A stretch of 64,000 nucleotides of DNA from Lentisphaera profundi (lineage in GTDB: Bacteria > Verrucomicrobiota > Lentisphaeria > Lentisphaerales > Lentisphaeraceae): positions 558,001-622,000 of the forward strand of contig NZ_CP117811.1 of NCBI RefSeq assembly GCF_028728065.1, read 5' to 3'. A program made the position numbers and the translations under genes. Positions 44,479 through 51,300 of the stretch are shown here, piece by piece. Within the stretch, counting starts at the first letter, position 1; each line of letters begins with the position of its first letter. The notes beneath the pieces were generated by a model. That model saw nothing but the letters and a program-made list of their open reading frames with translations, did no database searches and was not told the origin of the DNA.

Positions 44479-44851
44479 GTATGACTCTGTTTTTATTTTT
44501 GTAGAACAAGTGGAATACTTCTGTAATTGCTGCTGAGGCGTCGCTTTTATTGTGTATCAGATAATTAGCTATGTGCATTATAATCTAAGAATAAAGATAA
44601 GGGCAAATATAATACTAAGTACAAATAATGGAATGATCAAATATTGAGATATGTCCTGGATTCCTAAATTAGATTTAAATTCACCTAATAAATATAGCGT
44701 CACCTGGCAGGTAATAACTCAAATCATACCAACAAACCTTGAGCATTAGAGAAGAAAATCTTCTGCGATTGAGAAGGCTACTTTTTAATTTCTTTCTTTT
44801 TCTATTTTTTGGAGTTTCTTTCACTATCTAACAATCTAAAAGGTTTTACCT
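44479..44851. other. Gap with a possible gene remnant and a weak attC-like site
   Basis: No convincing gene. A minus-strand frame at 44578-44703 ends in a hydrophobic helix (ISQYLIIPLFVLSIIFALIFIL), but it opens only with GTG after an in-frame stop, so it may be a truncated cassette gene. At 44737-44793, TTGAGCATTAGAGAAGAAAATC with TCTTCTGCG forms an AGAAGA/TCTTCT stem and resembles a diverged attC. Confidence 0.4.
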
Positions 44852-45022
44852 ATGTTTTCTTTTTTGAAGTCTGATCCCGTTAAAAAGTTAAAGAAAGAGT
44901 ATGAAAAAAAAGTTGCTGAGGCAATGAATGCTCAAAGAAATGGTGATATAAAAACGTACTCTTCTTTAATTAGTGAATCAGAGAAAATGTGGTCTGAGAT
45001 TCAAAAGCTAGAAAATCAATAA
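44852..45022 (+). CDS. DUF6435-like small helical protein
   Basis: A 56-residue protein too short for most gene finders: MFSFLKSDPVKKLKKEYEKK, then EAMNAQRNGDIKTYSSLI and a final helix ending QKLENQ. The pattern (FFK-x-DP-x-KKL-x-KEY, AQRNGDI) matches DUF6435 as I remember it. It is the only gene of the array on the plus strand, so it is either inside a cassette in reverse or older chromosomal DNA. The ribosome site is weak (AAGG at 12 bases). Confidence 0.72.
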   Translation: MFSFLKSDPVKKLKKEYEKKVAEAMNAQRNGDIKTYSSLISESEKMWSEIQKLENQ

Positions 45023-45031
45023 TACCTTTTA

Positions 45032-45265
45032 TTAAATCCCATAGATGATGAATCCTGTAGTGATTAGCGCTAATTGAGTATCTACTGTGTAGCCATTACT
45101 AAATATCTGTAATAGTTCCAAAAACCATTTTAATTGAATGAATGGAACAAGTACGTCCGGTATATAGGCTATCATTCGCAAGAATGAAGGCAAGAAAAAT
45201 CTTCGCTGTAACTTATTGTTAGATATGTTTTTAGTTTTTGAAGACCTATTAAGGCTTCTCTTCAC
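45032..45265 (-). CDS. Hypothetical small membrane protein
   Basis: A 77-residue frame starting with GTG 45265, overlapping the YdeI gene by 17 bases. The N-terminus is basic; RMIAYIPDVLVPFIQLKWFLELLQ and LALITTGFIIYGI are hydrophobic. The overlap would allow coupling, but the non-ATG start and odd N-terminus leave it uncertain. Confidence 0.42.
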   Translation of the reverse strand: MKRSLNRSSKTKNISNNKLQRRFFLPSFLRMIAYIPDVLVPFIQLKWFLELLQIFSNGYTVDTQLALITTGFIIYGI

Positions 45266-45821
45266 GGATTATCATATCCATGAATTTATTAAATCTCCTC
45301 AGTCTAGTTTCTGGTTTCTTTGCACTGTCTAGTCCATGTGCAATTACATAGCGATTAGATTTATTGAGCGTTTCATAAAATTGTTTTGCTTTCGGTGTTT
45401 TCTCAAGTACTTCTATAAAGTCCGAAGGAACTGTCATTTCACTAACTACGTAAGCTTTCACCCAACGACCATCCGCTTTTGCTGCACGAACATGCACAAG
45501 TCCGGGAGCCTCCATTCGACCTTGGCTTATGAGGCGCTCAACATGTTCTGTATTTCTCTTAGACCAATTACTGGCCTTCTTTCTTGGAGTGATCCGCTGA
45601 AGATAGGCTTGGTCATCAAGTGACTTCTTAATACCATCGATCCAGCCCCAGCATAGAATCTCTATTACGACTTCGTTCCAAGTCACGCTTGGAACTCCAG
45701 ATCCCTTTTTGAAGATTTTTAGCCAGCATTCGCTTTCGATAGCATGGTTCACTTGTAGCCAATGACTCAGTTGGCCTGGCGTTTTAAAATACTCGAATTT
45801 CGCTGGATCGGGTTTAATCAT
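45249..45821 (-). CDS. YdeI/OmpD-associated family protein (cassette gene)
   Basis: A 190-residue protein of the YdeI/OmpD-associated family, some of whose members are named for bacteriocin protection. Markers: SHWLQVNHAIESECWLKIFK near residue 20, VTWNEVVIEILCWGWIDG, RITPRKKASNWSKRN and the C-terminal PETRLRRFNKFMDMI. The biochemical role is unknown. It is the longest well-conserved protein in this part of the array. Confidence 0.88.
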   Translation of the reverse strand: MIKPDPAKFEYFKTPGQLSHWLQVNHAIESECWLKIFKKGSGVPSVTWNEVVIEILCWGWIDGIKKSLDDQAYLQRITPRKKASNWSKRNTEHVERLISQGRMEAPGLVHVRAAKADGRWVKAYVVSEMTVPSDFIEVLEKTPKAKQFYETLNKSNRYVIAHGLDSAKKPETRLRRFNKFMDMIIREEKP

Positions 45822-45834
45822 GAGATTTATTTTT

Positions 45835-45906
45835 CACCATATAAGATTCCGAAATTAGTGAGCTTTGAGCCTACGCGAAAATCTTCACCGCAACTCATGG
45901 GTTAGT
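45835..45906 (-). repeat. attC site J
   Basis: Strong match: GAAATTAGTGAGCTTTGAGC, CTACGCGAAAATCTTCACCG and CAACTCATGGGTTAG. On the minus strand GTGA(A)G pairs with CTCAC, leaving an extrahelical A. Confidence 0.82.
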
Positions 45907-46158
45907 TTTTTGATTATCGCTTAAAGTCTGTTTAGCTTTAAGTTTTTTATAAAACATTTTTGGGTATACAAATATAGCTAACACAACACATGTAGCACTG
46001 ATACCTATTTGCATGAAATCTAATTGAGTTTGGTCTGTTGCAAAGCCTGACGCAAGAAACATCATGATAGTATACAGAGCCAAGGCTAATCCGATGCCAT
46101 GGAGAATGGCTTTGATAAGTAGTTTATTCATCTTGTTTGTTTGTGAGTTCTTCTTCAT
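45895..46158 (-). CDS. Hypothetical two-helix membrane protein (cassette gene)
   Basis: An 87-residue protein: basic N-terminus, two helices (LHGIGLALALYTIMMFLASGF, ISATCVVLAIFVYP), then a Lys-rich tail ending in NQKTNP. Its TGA stop is part of attC J (ACCCATGAG). No family recognised. Confidence 0.68.
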   Translation of the reverse strand: MKKNSQTNKMNKLLIKAILHGIGLALALYTIMMFLASGFATDQTQLDFMQIGISATCVVLAIFVYPKMFYKKLKAKQTLSDNQKTNP

Positions 46159-46171
46159 GATTTAATTTTTT

Positions 46172-46217
46172 CATCTAGCGACCGGGTTTAGTTGTGTTGA
46201 ACTGCTGATATAACTAG
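46172..46217 (-). repeat. attC site K (short)
   Basis: TCTAGCGACCGGGTTTAG and TGATATAACTAG; outer CTAG ends pair, 45 bp only. The TAG stop of the next gene lies inside it. Confidence 0.6.
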
Positions 46218-46783
46218 TCTTTATTTTGAATTGGTTTTTTATTAGATTGTATTAACTGAACAACACCCCAAACGGCAATCCCAAATCCTGTGAATCCAAG
46301 GATCATTGAAAGAGCGCAGCCTCCAAATATAAGTCCGATCATTAGTAATATGTCAGATTGAGAAAAAGAGAAAACTCTTTCTTTAATGTCACCTGAAATA
46401 TTAATATCTATGTCTCCTGGATTCTGGACTTCAATATAACCGATACTATTTTTTGAACTGCTCCCACTACTTGAAGATATTGAAGTATCGCTGATGAATT
46501 CAAGTTTCTCATTAGTTCCTTTATTTTGAAAAACGAATTCCATGTTATCAGGAATGTGCTCTGAACGATTATAACTCTTGCCCTCAAAAACTGTGATGTG
46601 ATCATTCCACAGGTAATACCTTCCAGGCTTGTCTATATTCACCTGAGTTGTTCCTGGAGCCCTAAATTGATCGTTGTTTGACTCTCGAAGCATGAGAGGT
46701 AAAACTATTGCCATTGGAACTATAATTGCCCCTAAAATAAACAGAGTACTTCCAATGATGATTTTTTTGATTTCAGTTCTCAT
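46214..46783 (-). CDS. Hypothetical two-helix membrane protein with exposed beta domain (cassette gene)
   Basis: A 189-residue protein: helix 1 at about 8-32 (IIIGSTLFILGAIIVPMAIV), a soluble domain of about 105 residues with a Ser-rich loop (SISSSSGSSSKNS) and GRYYLWNDHITVFEGK, helix 2-3 at about 140-175 (ILLMIGLIFGGCALSMILG) and a basic tail. The middle domain probably faces the periplasm. No family recognised. Confidence 0.7.
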   Translation of the reverse strand: MRTEIKKIIIGSTLFILGAIIVPMAIVLPLMLRESNNDQFRAPGTTQVNIDKPGRYYLWNDHITVFEGKSYNRSEHIPDNMEFVFQNKGTNEKLEFISDTSISSSSGSSSKNSIGYIEVQNPGDIDINISGDIKERVFSFSQSDILLMIGLIFGGCALSMILGFTGFGIAVWGVVQLIQSNKKPIQNKD

Positions 46784-46796
46784 ATGTTCCTTTTTT

Positions 46797-46860
46797 ACCT
46801 GATGACCGAGCTTAGTGAGCTTTGATCTGCGATAATTTCACTGCAGTTCATGGTCAGGTA
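46797..46860 (-). repeat. attC site L1
   Basis: ACCTGATGACCGAGCTTAGTG ... TTTCACTGCAGTTCATGGTCAGGT written without its centre; the outer ends CCTGA/TCAGG have changed together, so pairing is kept while sequence differs from CTAAC/GTTAG. Confidence 0.78.
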
Positions 46861-46893
46861 TTGATGTGTTATTCACCTTTTTATTTTTTGAAA

Positions 46894-46955
46894 AATAGCG
46901 GAGATTAGAGTTTTGATCGAAGCGAAGAATTTATTTGTAACTCCTGCTTATAGTT
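46894..46955 (-). repeat. attC-like site L2
   Basis: AATAGCGGAGATTAGAG, TTGATCGAAGCGAAGAAT and CTCCTGCTTATAG; follows the DUF4240 gene. Only about 35 bp separate it from L1, with no gene between. Confidence 0.6.
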
Positions 46956-47485
46956 CACCAGAATTTCCACCATGGTTTAATTTGGGATATGATTTGATCT
47001 TCAATACATTTTAGTGTAGGGAAGAGTATTTCTAGCTCATCTTCATCCCATTCTTCACCTTTGGGTTCAATAGGAAATGGTGATGTACTTTTTGGTATAT
47101 CACCTAATTGTTCTTGTAGCACATCATTGACTGCATATTCATAACCCTCATAACAAGGATCATTTTGATCAAATTTCACTTCAGATAAAGTATTGGGATC
47201 ATGAAGTGCACGGCTGTATGTGTTTTTCCCCATAGATATCAGAGTGGTGCGAAAATCTGTAAAAGAATCATCAGAGCAACCGCCATTTAACAGATATGCA
47301 GCTCCCCATAGAGGCCATGTATATGAATTGTGGTTCATTGTATCAAAATGTGAAGAAAATGCAATTAGTTGTTCATGTGATAAAGTCGATAATTTATTTT
47401 TCAAAATCCTACATTTTTTATCCATGGAACCATTCGATTCATTGTGAGCATTATCGATGATTTGCCAAAATTCATTTAGCTTCAT
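46955..47485 (-). CDS. DUF4240 family protein (cassette gene)
   Basis: A 176-residue protein from ATG 47485 (MKLNEFWQIIDNAH), the normal DUF4240 opening; the frame extends 10 codons upstream without need. FSSHFDTMNHNSYTWPLWGAAYLL and GGCSDDSFTDFRTTLISMG are the family core, a domain also found with WGR domains. Function unknown. Ends in WWKFW. Confidence 0.85.
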   Translation of the reverse strand: MKLNEFWQIIDNAHNESNGSMDKKCRILKNKLSTLSHEQLIAFSSHFDTMNHNSYTWPLWGAAYLLNGGCSDDSFTDFRTTLISMGKNTYSRALHDPNTLSEVKFDQNDPCYEGYEYAVNDVLQEQLGDIPKSTSPFPIEPKGEEWDEDELEILFPTLKCIEDQIISQIKPWWKFW

Positions 47486-47500
47486 ATAGTTTTTCTTTTT

Positions 47501-47551
47501 TAAGATAAGGACCAAGATGAGTAAAAATATTCACTGCCGATCATAAGTTAA
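47501..47551 (-). repeat. attC site M (short)
   Basis: ATAAGGACCAAGATGAG and TATTCACTGCCGATCATAAG; the TAA stop of the next gene is within its end. Confidence 0.6.
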
Positions 47552-48057
47552 TCTTTCAGACAAGATTTTAGTTGTTCTGCCATTAATTTGGCATCTTCTT
47601 GTCGTAAACCTTTTTCTGAAAGATCTTCGGCGGCACCACCAAAGGTTTCGACTAACAAACCTCCCCAAATAATTCCTTTTGTATATCTAACCGATGCAAC
47701 TCGGGTAACCTGTATTTCCTGATGATGTGTACGTAAACCCAAAAAACTCCATTTGGTTACATTAATTCTGCCATTAGATACTTTGATGATAGGAGGAAAA
47801 AATAGAGCCGTAATACTTCCTCCTGTAAATAATGCACCAACTCGAGTGGCTTGAACTTCTAGATCTAAAGTAGTCGCTAATTGTTGTTGCTGAGAAGGCG
47901 TTTTATGTTGACAGTGCGGACAATTTTCGGCACTATCAGAGTATGGTTCAATACATTTTTCACAATTTTGATAGTTCTGCACAATTCGTGTACAGGCAGG
48001 ACAGTAGTTGAAACCATCGTTTATCTGAGATCCACAATGTGGACATGAGTTATTCAT
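47548..48057 (-). CDS. Double zinc-ribbon protein with PH-like domain (cassette gene)
   Basis: A 169-residue protein. Residues 1-55 hold four CxxC-type pairs (CPHCG, CPACT, CEKC, CPHCQ), two zinc ribbons. Residues 65-169 form a beta-rich domain followed by a C-terminal helix, like a bacterial PH (YdbS-type) domain: VSNGRINVTKWSFLGLRTHH, TRVASVRYTKGI. Probably cytoplasmic; partner unknown. Confidence 0.75.
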   Translation of the reverse strand: MNNSCPHCGSQINDGFNYCPACTRIVQNYQNCEKCIEPYSDSAENCPHCQHKTPSQQQQLATTLDLEVQATRVGALFTGGSITALFFPPIIKVSNGRINVTKWSFLGLRTHHQEIQVTRVASVRYTKGIIWGGLLVETFGGAAEDLSEKGLRQEDAKLMAEQLKSCLKD

Positions 48058-48070
48058 TTTTTATTCCTTT

Positions 48071-48136
48071 CTTATAGCAACCGAGATTAGTGGAATTTGA
48101 GCATTGGCGAGAATTTTCACCGCAGCTCATGGTTCG
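48071..48136 (-). repeat. attC site N
   Basis: GCAACCGAGATTAGTGGAAT, TTGAGCATTGGCGAGAATT and TTCACCGCAGCTCATGG. Close to the consensus, with compensated stem changes. Confidence 0.8.
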
Positions 48137-48384
48137 TTTTTTTTATTTTCAATTTTCAGATAATCGGTAAATTGACTATAGAATTTAAATCCTAATAAAA
48201 TACTTCCTATGAATACAGACCAAAAACCAAAATTGAAATAGAGTTTTATGGTGTCCCAATCTCGAGATAATATTCGTCTTCCGTATTGATTTTCTGGGTC
48301 ATAAAGGTTATAGATTCCGGCTCCAATTCCTAAGAGTGTTCCCATAAATATGATAGTGAACCAGTAGATTATTTTGTCTTTCAT
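48127..48384 (-). CDS. Hypothetical two-helix membrane protein (cassette gene)
   Basis: An 85-residue protein with two helices (IIYWFTIIFMGTLLGIGAGIY, LYFNFGFWSVFIGSILLGF). Its TGA stop is formed by the ACCATGAGC end of attC N. No family recognised. Confidence 0.68.
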   Translation of the reverse strand: MKDKIIYWFTIIFMGTLLGIGAGIYNLYDPENQYGRRILSRDWDTIKLYFNFGFWSVFIGSILLGFKFYSQFTDYLKIENKKNEP

Positions 48385-48426
48385 TTTTTTCGATTCCCTC
48401 CATTCCTATCTGTTTATTTTGTTAGC

Positions 48427-48484
48427 AACTAACGACCGAGATTTGAGCCTAAGCGAGAACCTTCACTGCCGCTCATGGTTAGAG
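48427..48484 (-). repeat. attC site O
   Basis: AACTAACGACCGAGATTTGAG, CCTAAGCGAGAACCTTCACTG and CCGCTCATGGTTAG; both CTAAC and GTTAG ends are intact. The best uninterrupted site in the array, although a few bases of the L' arm are missing. Confidence 0.85.
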
Positions 48485-48491
48485 TTTATAT

Positions 48492-48872
48492 TCATTCTTC
48501 ATTTTCTAATTGTTTAAATTCTATTTCATATACTTTAACTGTCCACCGGATAGGTAGAGGTGGATTTATGTCTTCAATGATTTTTTTAAGATCATTTAAA
48601 TCTTTTTTAGTTTCTGTCCATCCTGTCACAGCAAGACAACCACCTTTCCCTGTATAAATACCTGTGTGGATATCGTGAGATTTTTGGTGTTTTTTTATCA
48701 AAGGGGATAAAGACTCTTTATTAAATTTTTCTGCAATTACGAGGTTGTTTCTTTGTTTTGCAGAAGGACTAAATAGAGCCGCCCATATCAAGCCAATAGT
48801 GCCGAGGATAAAAACGATAAATATAGTTTTTTGAAATGCTTTTGATCCAATATGTTTTTTTTCTTCTTTCAT
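48492..48872 (-). CDS. Hypothetical single-pass membrane protein (cassette gene)
   Basis: A 126-residue protein: basic N-terminus, one helix (IFIVFILGTIGLIWAALF) near 17-34, then a soluble region with HTGIYTGKGGCLAVTGWTE and PLPIRWTVKVYEIEF. Probably a small exposed domain outside the membrane. No family recognised. Followed by attC O, preceded by the split attC P. Confidence 0.68.
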   Translation of the reverse strand: MKEEKKHIGSKAFQKTIFIVFILGTIGLIWAALFSPSAKQRNNLVIAEKFNKESLSPLIKKHQKSHDIHTGIYTGKGGCLAVTGWTETKKDLNDLKKIIEDINPPLPIRWTVKVYEIEFKQLENEE

Positions 48873-48883
48873 TATTTATGCTA

Positions 48884-48936
48884 CTCTAACGACCGAGATT
48901 AGTGAGATTTGAGCCTAAGCGAGAATCTTCACTGCA
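48884..48936 (-). repeat. attC site P, left half (split by IS110-type element)
   Basis: Consensus from CTCTAACGACCGAGATTAG through GAGCCTAAGCGAGAATCTTC to ACTGCA at 48936, then unrelated DNA. The missing end, GCTCATGGTTAG, is found at 50877-50888. Confidence 0.88.
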
Positions 48937-49019
48937 CATACTATTAGAGAACTTTAAAATTTCAGTAAGATAAGCTTGAGCCATATATTTCCTCCCCAGG
49001 ATGAAAAAAAAATGGAAAG

Positions 49020-49055
49020 GAGTGTCCGTCGAAAGCATCTCCTTTCCTAACCTGT
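49020..49055 (+). other. Hairpin in the left end of the IS110-type element
   Basis: GGAAAGGAG and CTCCTTTCC pair (9 bp) around a 16-base loop about 30 bp before the transposase start. It may regulate transposase expression or belong to the recombination end. Confidence 0.5.
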
Positions 49056-49082
49056 AAGAGAACAAATCTAAGTGAGGTTAGT

Positions 49083-50399
49083 ATGAAAGTAACAGAAAAA
49101 ATCGTAGAAGTCAATGCCAACCATATCCTAAACATCGGTGTAGACGTCTCTAGTCGAAAATTAGATGTCCATTTTGAATGTGCATTACAAATCAATAAGC
49201 GTGAAGTCTATCGTGAGCAAATAAAAAATCGAAGTGATGAGATAGAAAAATCACTTAAGAAATATTTATCAGTAGCTCAAACTAAAGGATTCTTGAATCT
49301 AAGAATTGTGTGTGAACCTACGGGCCCATATTCGATTAATCTCTTAGCGATGGCCAAGCACTTGAACTGTCTTACTGCCTATGTCAGTGGCGAAGCCGTA
49401 AAGAACTCCAAAGTTATTGAGTTTAATGGAACTAATAAAAATGATCTAGTTGACGCAGAAGTTATCAATAGCTTAGCCGAGCGTAATAAGGTACTGATTC
49501 ATCGGACATATTCTGCTGAATATACGCGTTTACGAATTCTCAATAGTCATTACGAAGATATTGATAAAGCTTATGTGTCTAGCCGAAATCAAGTTCATAG
49601 TACCCTGAAGCAGCTCTGGCCCGATTGGTCGAGTAAAAAATCTATACTGTACTCTCGAACAGGTGAGGCACTCTATAAATGCTACGGCCTTAATCCCTGG
49701 AAAATAGTTAGCCATAATTACTCATATTTTGCAAAGCGTATGAGAACTCACTGCAAAGGTGTGTGGTCATCAACCCTCAAACAAATCTATCGTGATGCTG
49801 AACTGAGCGTCAAAGGTCATTGCTCGGACGCTTCAAGTACTTTGGAATCAATTTTAGGAGATCACTACGAGAACTACTTACGTGGAAAGCAGCGTAAAGC
49901 GAGTTTAAAAGATGAGATGAGTGAGATATTAAGTGAGATCCGACAAGAAGATCCCCGTATCCCTCAAGCACGTAAAAACTTCATTTCCGAGTTTCATATA
50001 GCAAGACTCTTGGCTGAAACAGGTCCGCTCAGTGATTTCAGTAATCTTGATCAGCTAAATAAATATCTAGGACTCAATCTGCGAGAGCGTCAAAGCGGTG
50101 ATTATCAGGGCAAGGTACGCTTAAGTAAACGCGGGCGTTCCTTAGCACGAAAGGTGCTATCATTAGTGACCTTATCTTTAGTAAGAAAAAAACATCTTTA
50201 TGGTCCAGATTATCACCGTATCAAAACAGAGAAAGATAAGCCAGGTAAATTGTTAATGTGCATTTTTATGAAGAAATTTCTGAAGTCATTTTTTGGCATA
50301 TATCGAAGTAATCAAAGCTTTGACCCGAGGCGCCTCTTTATCGATCGAGGGAAGTATGAAAAGTTGAACTCGCCAATAGCTCTCGAAGCCGTTATCTAA
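49083..50399 (+). CDS. IS110-family DEDD transposase
   Basis: A 438-residue transposase. The N-terminal RuvC-like domain starts NIGVDVSSRKLDVHFE (first Asp of DEDD) with CEPTGPYSINLLAMA and NKNDLVDAEVI supplying later acidic residues. The C-terminal Transposase_20 domain has LLAETGPLSDFSNLDQLNKY and the Ser-containing GKVRLSKRGRSLARKVL. Members of this family recombine DNA guided by a structured RNA from the element. Reads opposite to the cassettes. Confidence 0.95.
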   Translation: MKVTEKIVEVNANHILNIGVDVSSRKLDVHFECALQINKREVYREQIKNRSDEIEKSLKKYLSVAQTKGFLNLRIVCEPTGPYSINLLAMAKHLNCLTAYVSGEAVKNSKVIEFNGTNKNDLVDAEVINSLAERNKVLIHRTYSAEYTRLRILNSHYEDIDKAYVSSRNQVHSTLKQLWPDWSSKKSILYSRTGEALYKCYGLNPWKIVSHNYSYFAKRMRTHCKGVWSSTLKQIYRDAELSVKGHCSDASSTLESILGDHYENYLRGKQRKASLKDEMSEILSEIRQEDPRIPQARKNFISEFHIARLLAETGPLSDFSNLDQLNKYLGLNLRERQSGDYQGKVRLSKRGRSLARKVLSLVTLSLVRKKHLYGPDYHRIKTEKDKPGKLLMCIFMKKFLKSFFGIYRSNQSFDPRRLFIDRGKYEKLNSPIALEAVI

Positions 50400-50876
50400 A
50401 ACCTTAAACAAATATATTAAACCGCAAACACCGCGCAACTAAACTAAATAGGACTCTTACAATTTATCAGTTTACCTACATCAAGATGACCACCATGAGA
50501 TTATCATTCTCTATTTGAGAAATGATCACCACTGCACAATTCCTGTCACTTGGTGTAGGCCTTTTTTACATGTTCTGAAAAGTATGACCGATGGTCGAGA
50601 ATCGACACATCCTAATGGGTAGACTCGTCAGTGAAAAGGACTTTCTGAAATCTTGTTTTAATCCCTCTAAAATCGAAGTATATCTCATGCGATAATTCAA
50701 ATATCATAGAAGAAATAGACTGTTAGGTTCTTGCCCTTCGGGACATTTAGAATTTGTCCGAACTGCTAAAAACTAAGGTTTTTTTTTAAAGACAAAAGCA
50801 AAATCTACTCTGCCTCATTTACTAAGAAAAACGATTCTTTTTTAGCAACTCGCTTGGCAAAAGTAGTCTTAAGATA
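50400..50876 (+). ncRNA. Predicted bridge/seeker guide RNA region of the IS110-type element
   Basis: Non-coding and hairpin-rich. ACCATGAG at 50492-50499 equals the left half of the attC target read on the minus strand, and CACTGCA at 50530-50536 is the complement of the right half. They flank the hairpin ATCATTCTC-TATTT-GAGAAATGAT (50503-50526). A 5' guide equal to one target strand and a 3' guide complementary to the same strand is the published order for target loops of IS110-type guide RNAs. Ends of the RNA are not determined. Confidence 0.68.
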
Positions 50877-51244
50877 GCTCATGGTTAGTCTTTTGTTTTT
50901 TCATTATTTCGTCTATTAATTTTTCATCTTCTGGAGTGATATGTCGTGTTTTCTCATCTCTCCATTTAAAGACATTTACTTTTTCTTTGAATTCACCATC
51001 TTTTGAATAAACATCTATACGGTAAAGAGGCATTACATGACCTCTTTCATTTTGTTTTAATCGTGTATAATTATTGATGAACTCAATTAATAATTTTTTT
51101 TCCTTCATCATTCAAATGTACTTCAGGATATCTTTCTGCAGTTTCAAAATCTAATTTTGTTATTTTCAGATTCACATCGTTATGATTATATTTTCCACAT
51201 GAAATGAGGCACATGATTAGAGTTATTGTAAATATTATTTTCAT
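50869..51244 (-). pseudogene. Lipoprotein cassette gene, frame broken at an A8 run and tail altered by the IS
   Basis: From ATG 51244 a lipoprotein signal (MKIIFTITLIMCLISC) leads to LDFETAERYPEVHLNDEGKK and then a stop. The continuation, LLIEFINNYTRLKQNERG to the end, is in the next frame. With seven instead of eight A (T-run 51094-51101) the two join into one protein of about 125 residues. The last codons run into the IS, stopping at 50869; before insertion the frame would have met a TGA within the attC. Either a real indel or a sequence error. Confidence 0.6.
50877..50888 (-). repeat. attC site P, right half
   Basis: GCTCATGGTTAG, the missing R''-side end of the site interrupted at 48936. 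It joins without loss to the left half to give a full consensus attC. Confidence 0.85.
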
Positions 51245-51247
51245 TTT

Positions 51248-51300
51248 TTGCTTATTGACTAACATTCACATTATATGCCTAGGGCGGGAATGTGCTTGCT
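51248..51300 (-). repeat. Upstream limit of the array: CTAAC with CACATT/AATGTG stem
   Basis: GACTAAC at about 51255 sits where the R' of a preceding attC, or an attI, should be. Beyond it CACATT and AATGTG can pair around ATGCCTAGGGCGG, but the usual CATGAGC end is missing. It may be a degraded attC or attI remnant. Confidence 0.35.

Larger units (their letters stand above)
48936..50876 (+). mobile_element. IS110/IS1111-type insertion sequence inside an attC site
   Basis: The two halves of attC P define the insertion to within a base or two: ...TTCACTGCA on the left, GCTCATGG... on the right. The element is about 1.94 kb, with about 147 bp before the transposase, the transposase, and about 477 bp of non-coding DNA after it. 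No long terminal inverted repeats or target duplication are seen, as expected for this family. A long non-coding right end is the arrangement of the IS1111 branch, which includes members known to target attC sites. Transposase is intact. Confidence 0.88.
39613..51300 (-). other. Integron-type gene-cassette array without visible integrase (CALIN)
   Basis: About fifteen short genes in one orientation (minus) are separated by similar 45-70-bp sites listed individually below. On the minus strand the best sites read CTAAC-CATGAGC-x-GCAGTGAAG-x-TTCTCGCTTAGGCTCAAA-x-CTCACTAATCTCGG-TCGTTAG. Outer CTAAC pairs with GTTAG (R''/R'), inner AGTGA(A)GATT pairs with AATCTCACT leaving one extrahelical A, which is the hallmark of attC. 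The last site (39613-39672) adjoins tRNA-Gly; the promoter-proximal end fades near 51300. No tyrosine recombinase is present anywhere in the window. One attC is split by an IS110-family element. Confidence 0.82.

Noticed and set aside
49083-50399. Integron integrase
   Set aside because: The product is a DEDD IS110 transposase, not a tyrosine recombinase; no R-H-R-Y pattern.
39613-51300. REP/RAYT elements as the explanation of the spaced repeats
   Set aside because: The sites always follow a gene in one orientation, have integron-type outer ends and an extrahelical base, and the IS110 insertion pattern matches attC. The RAYT gene is outside and dead.
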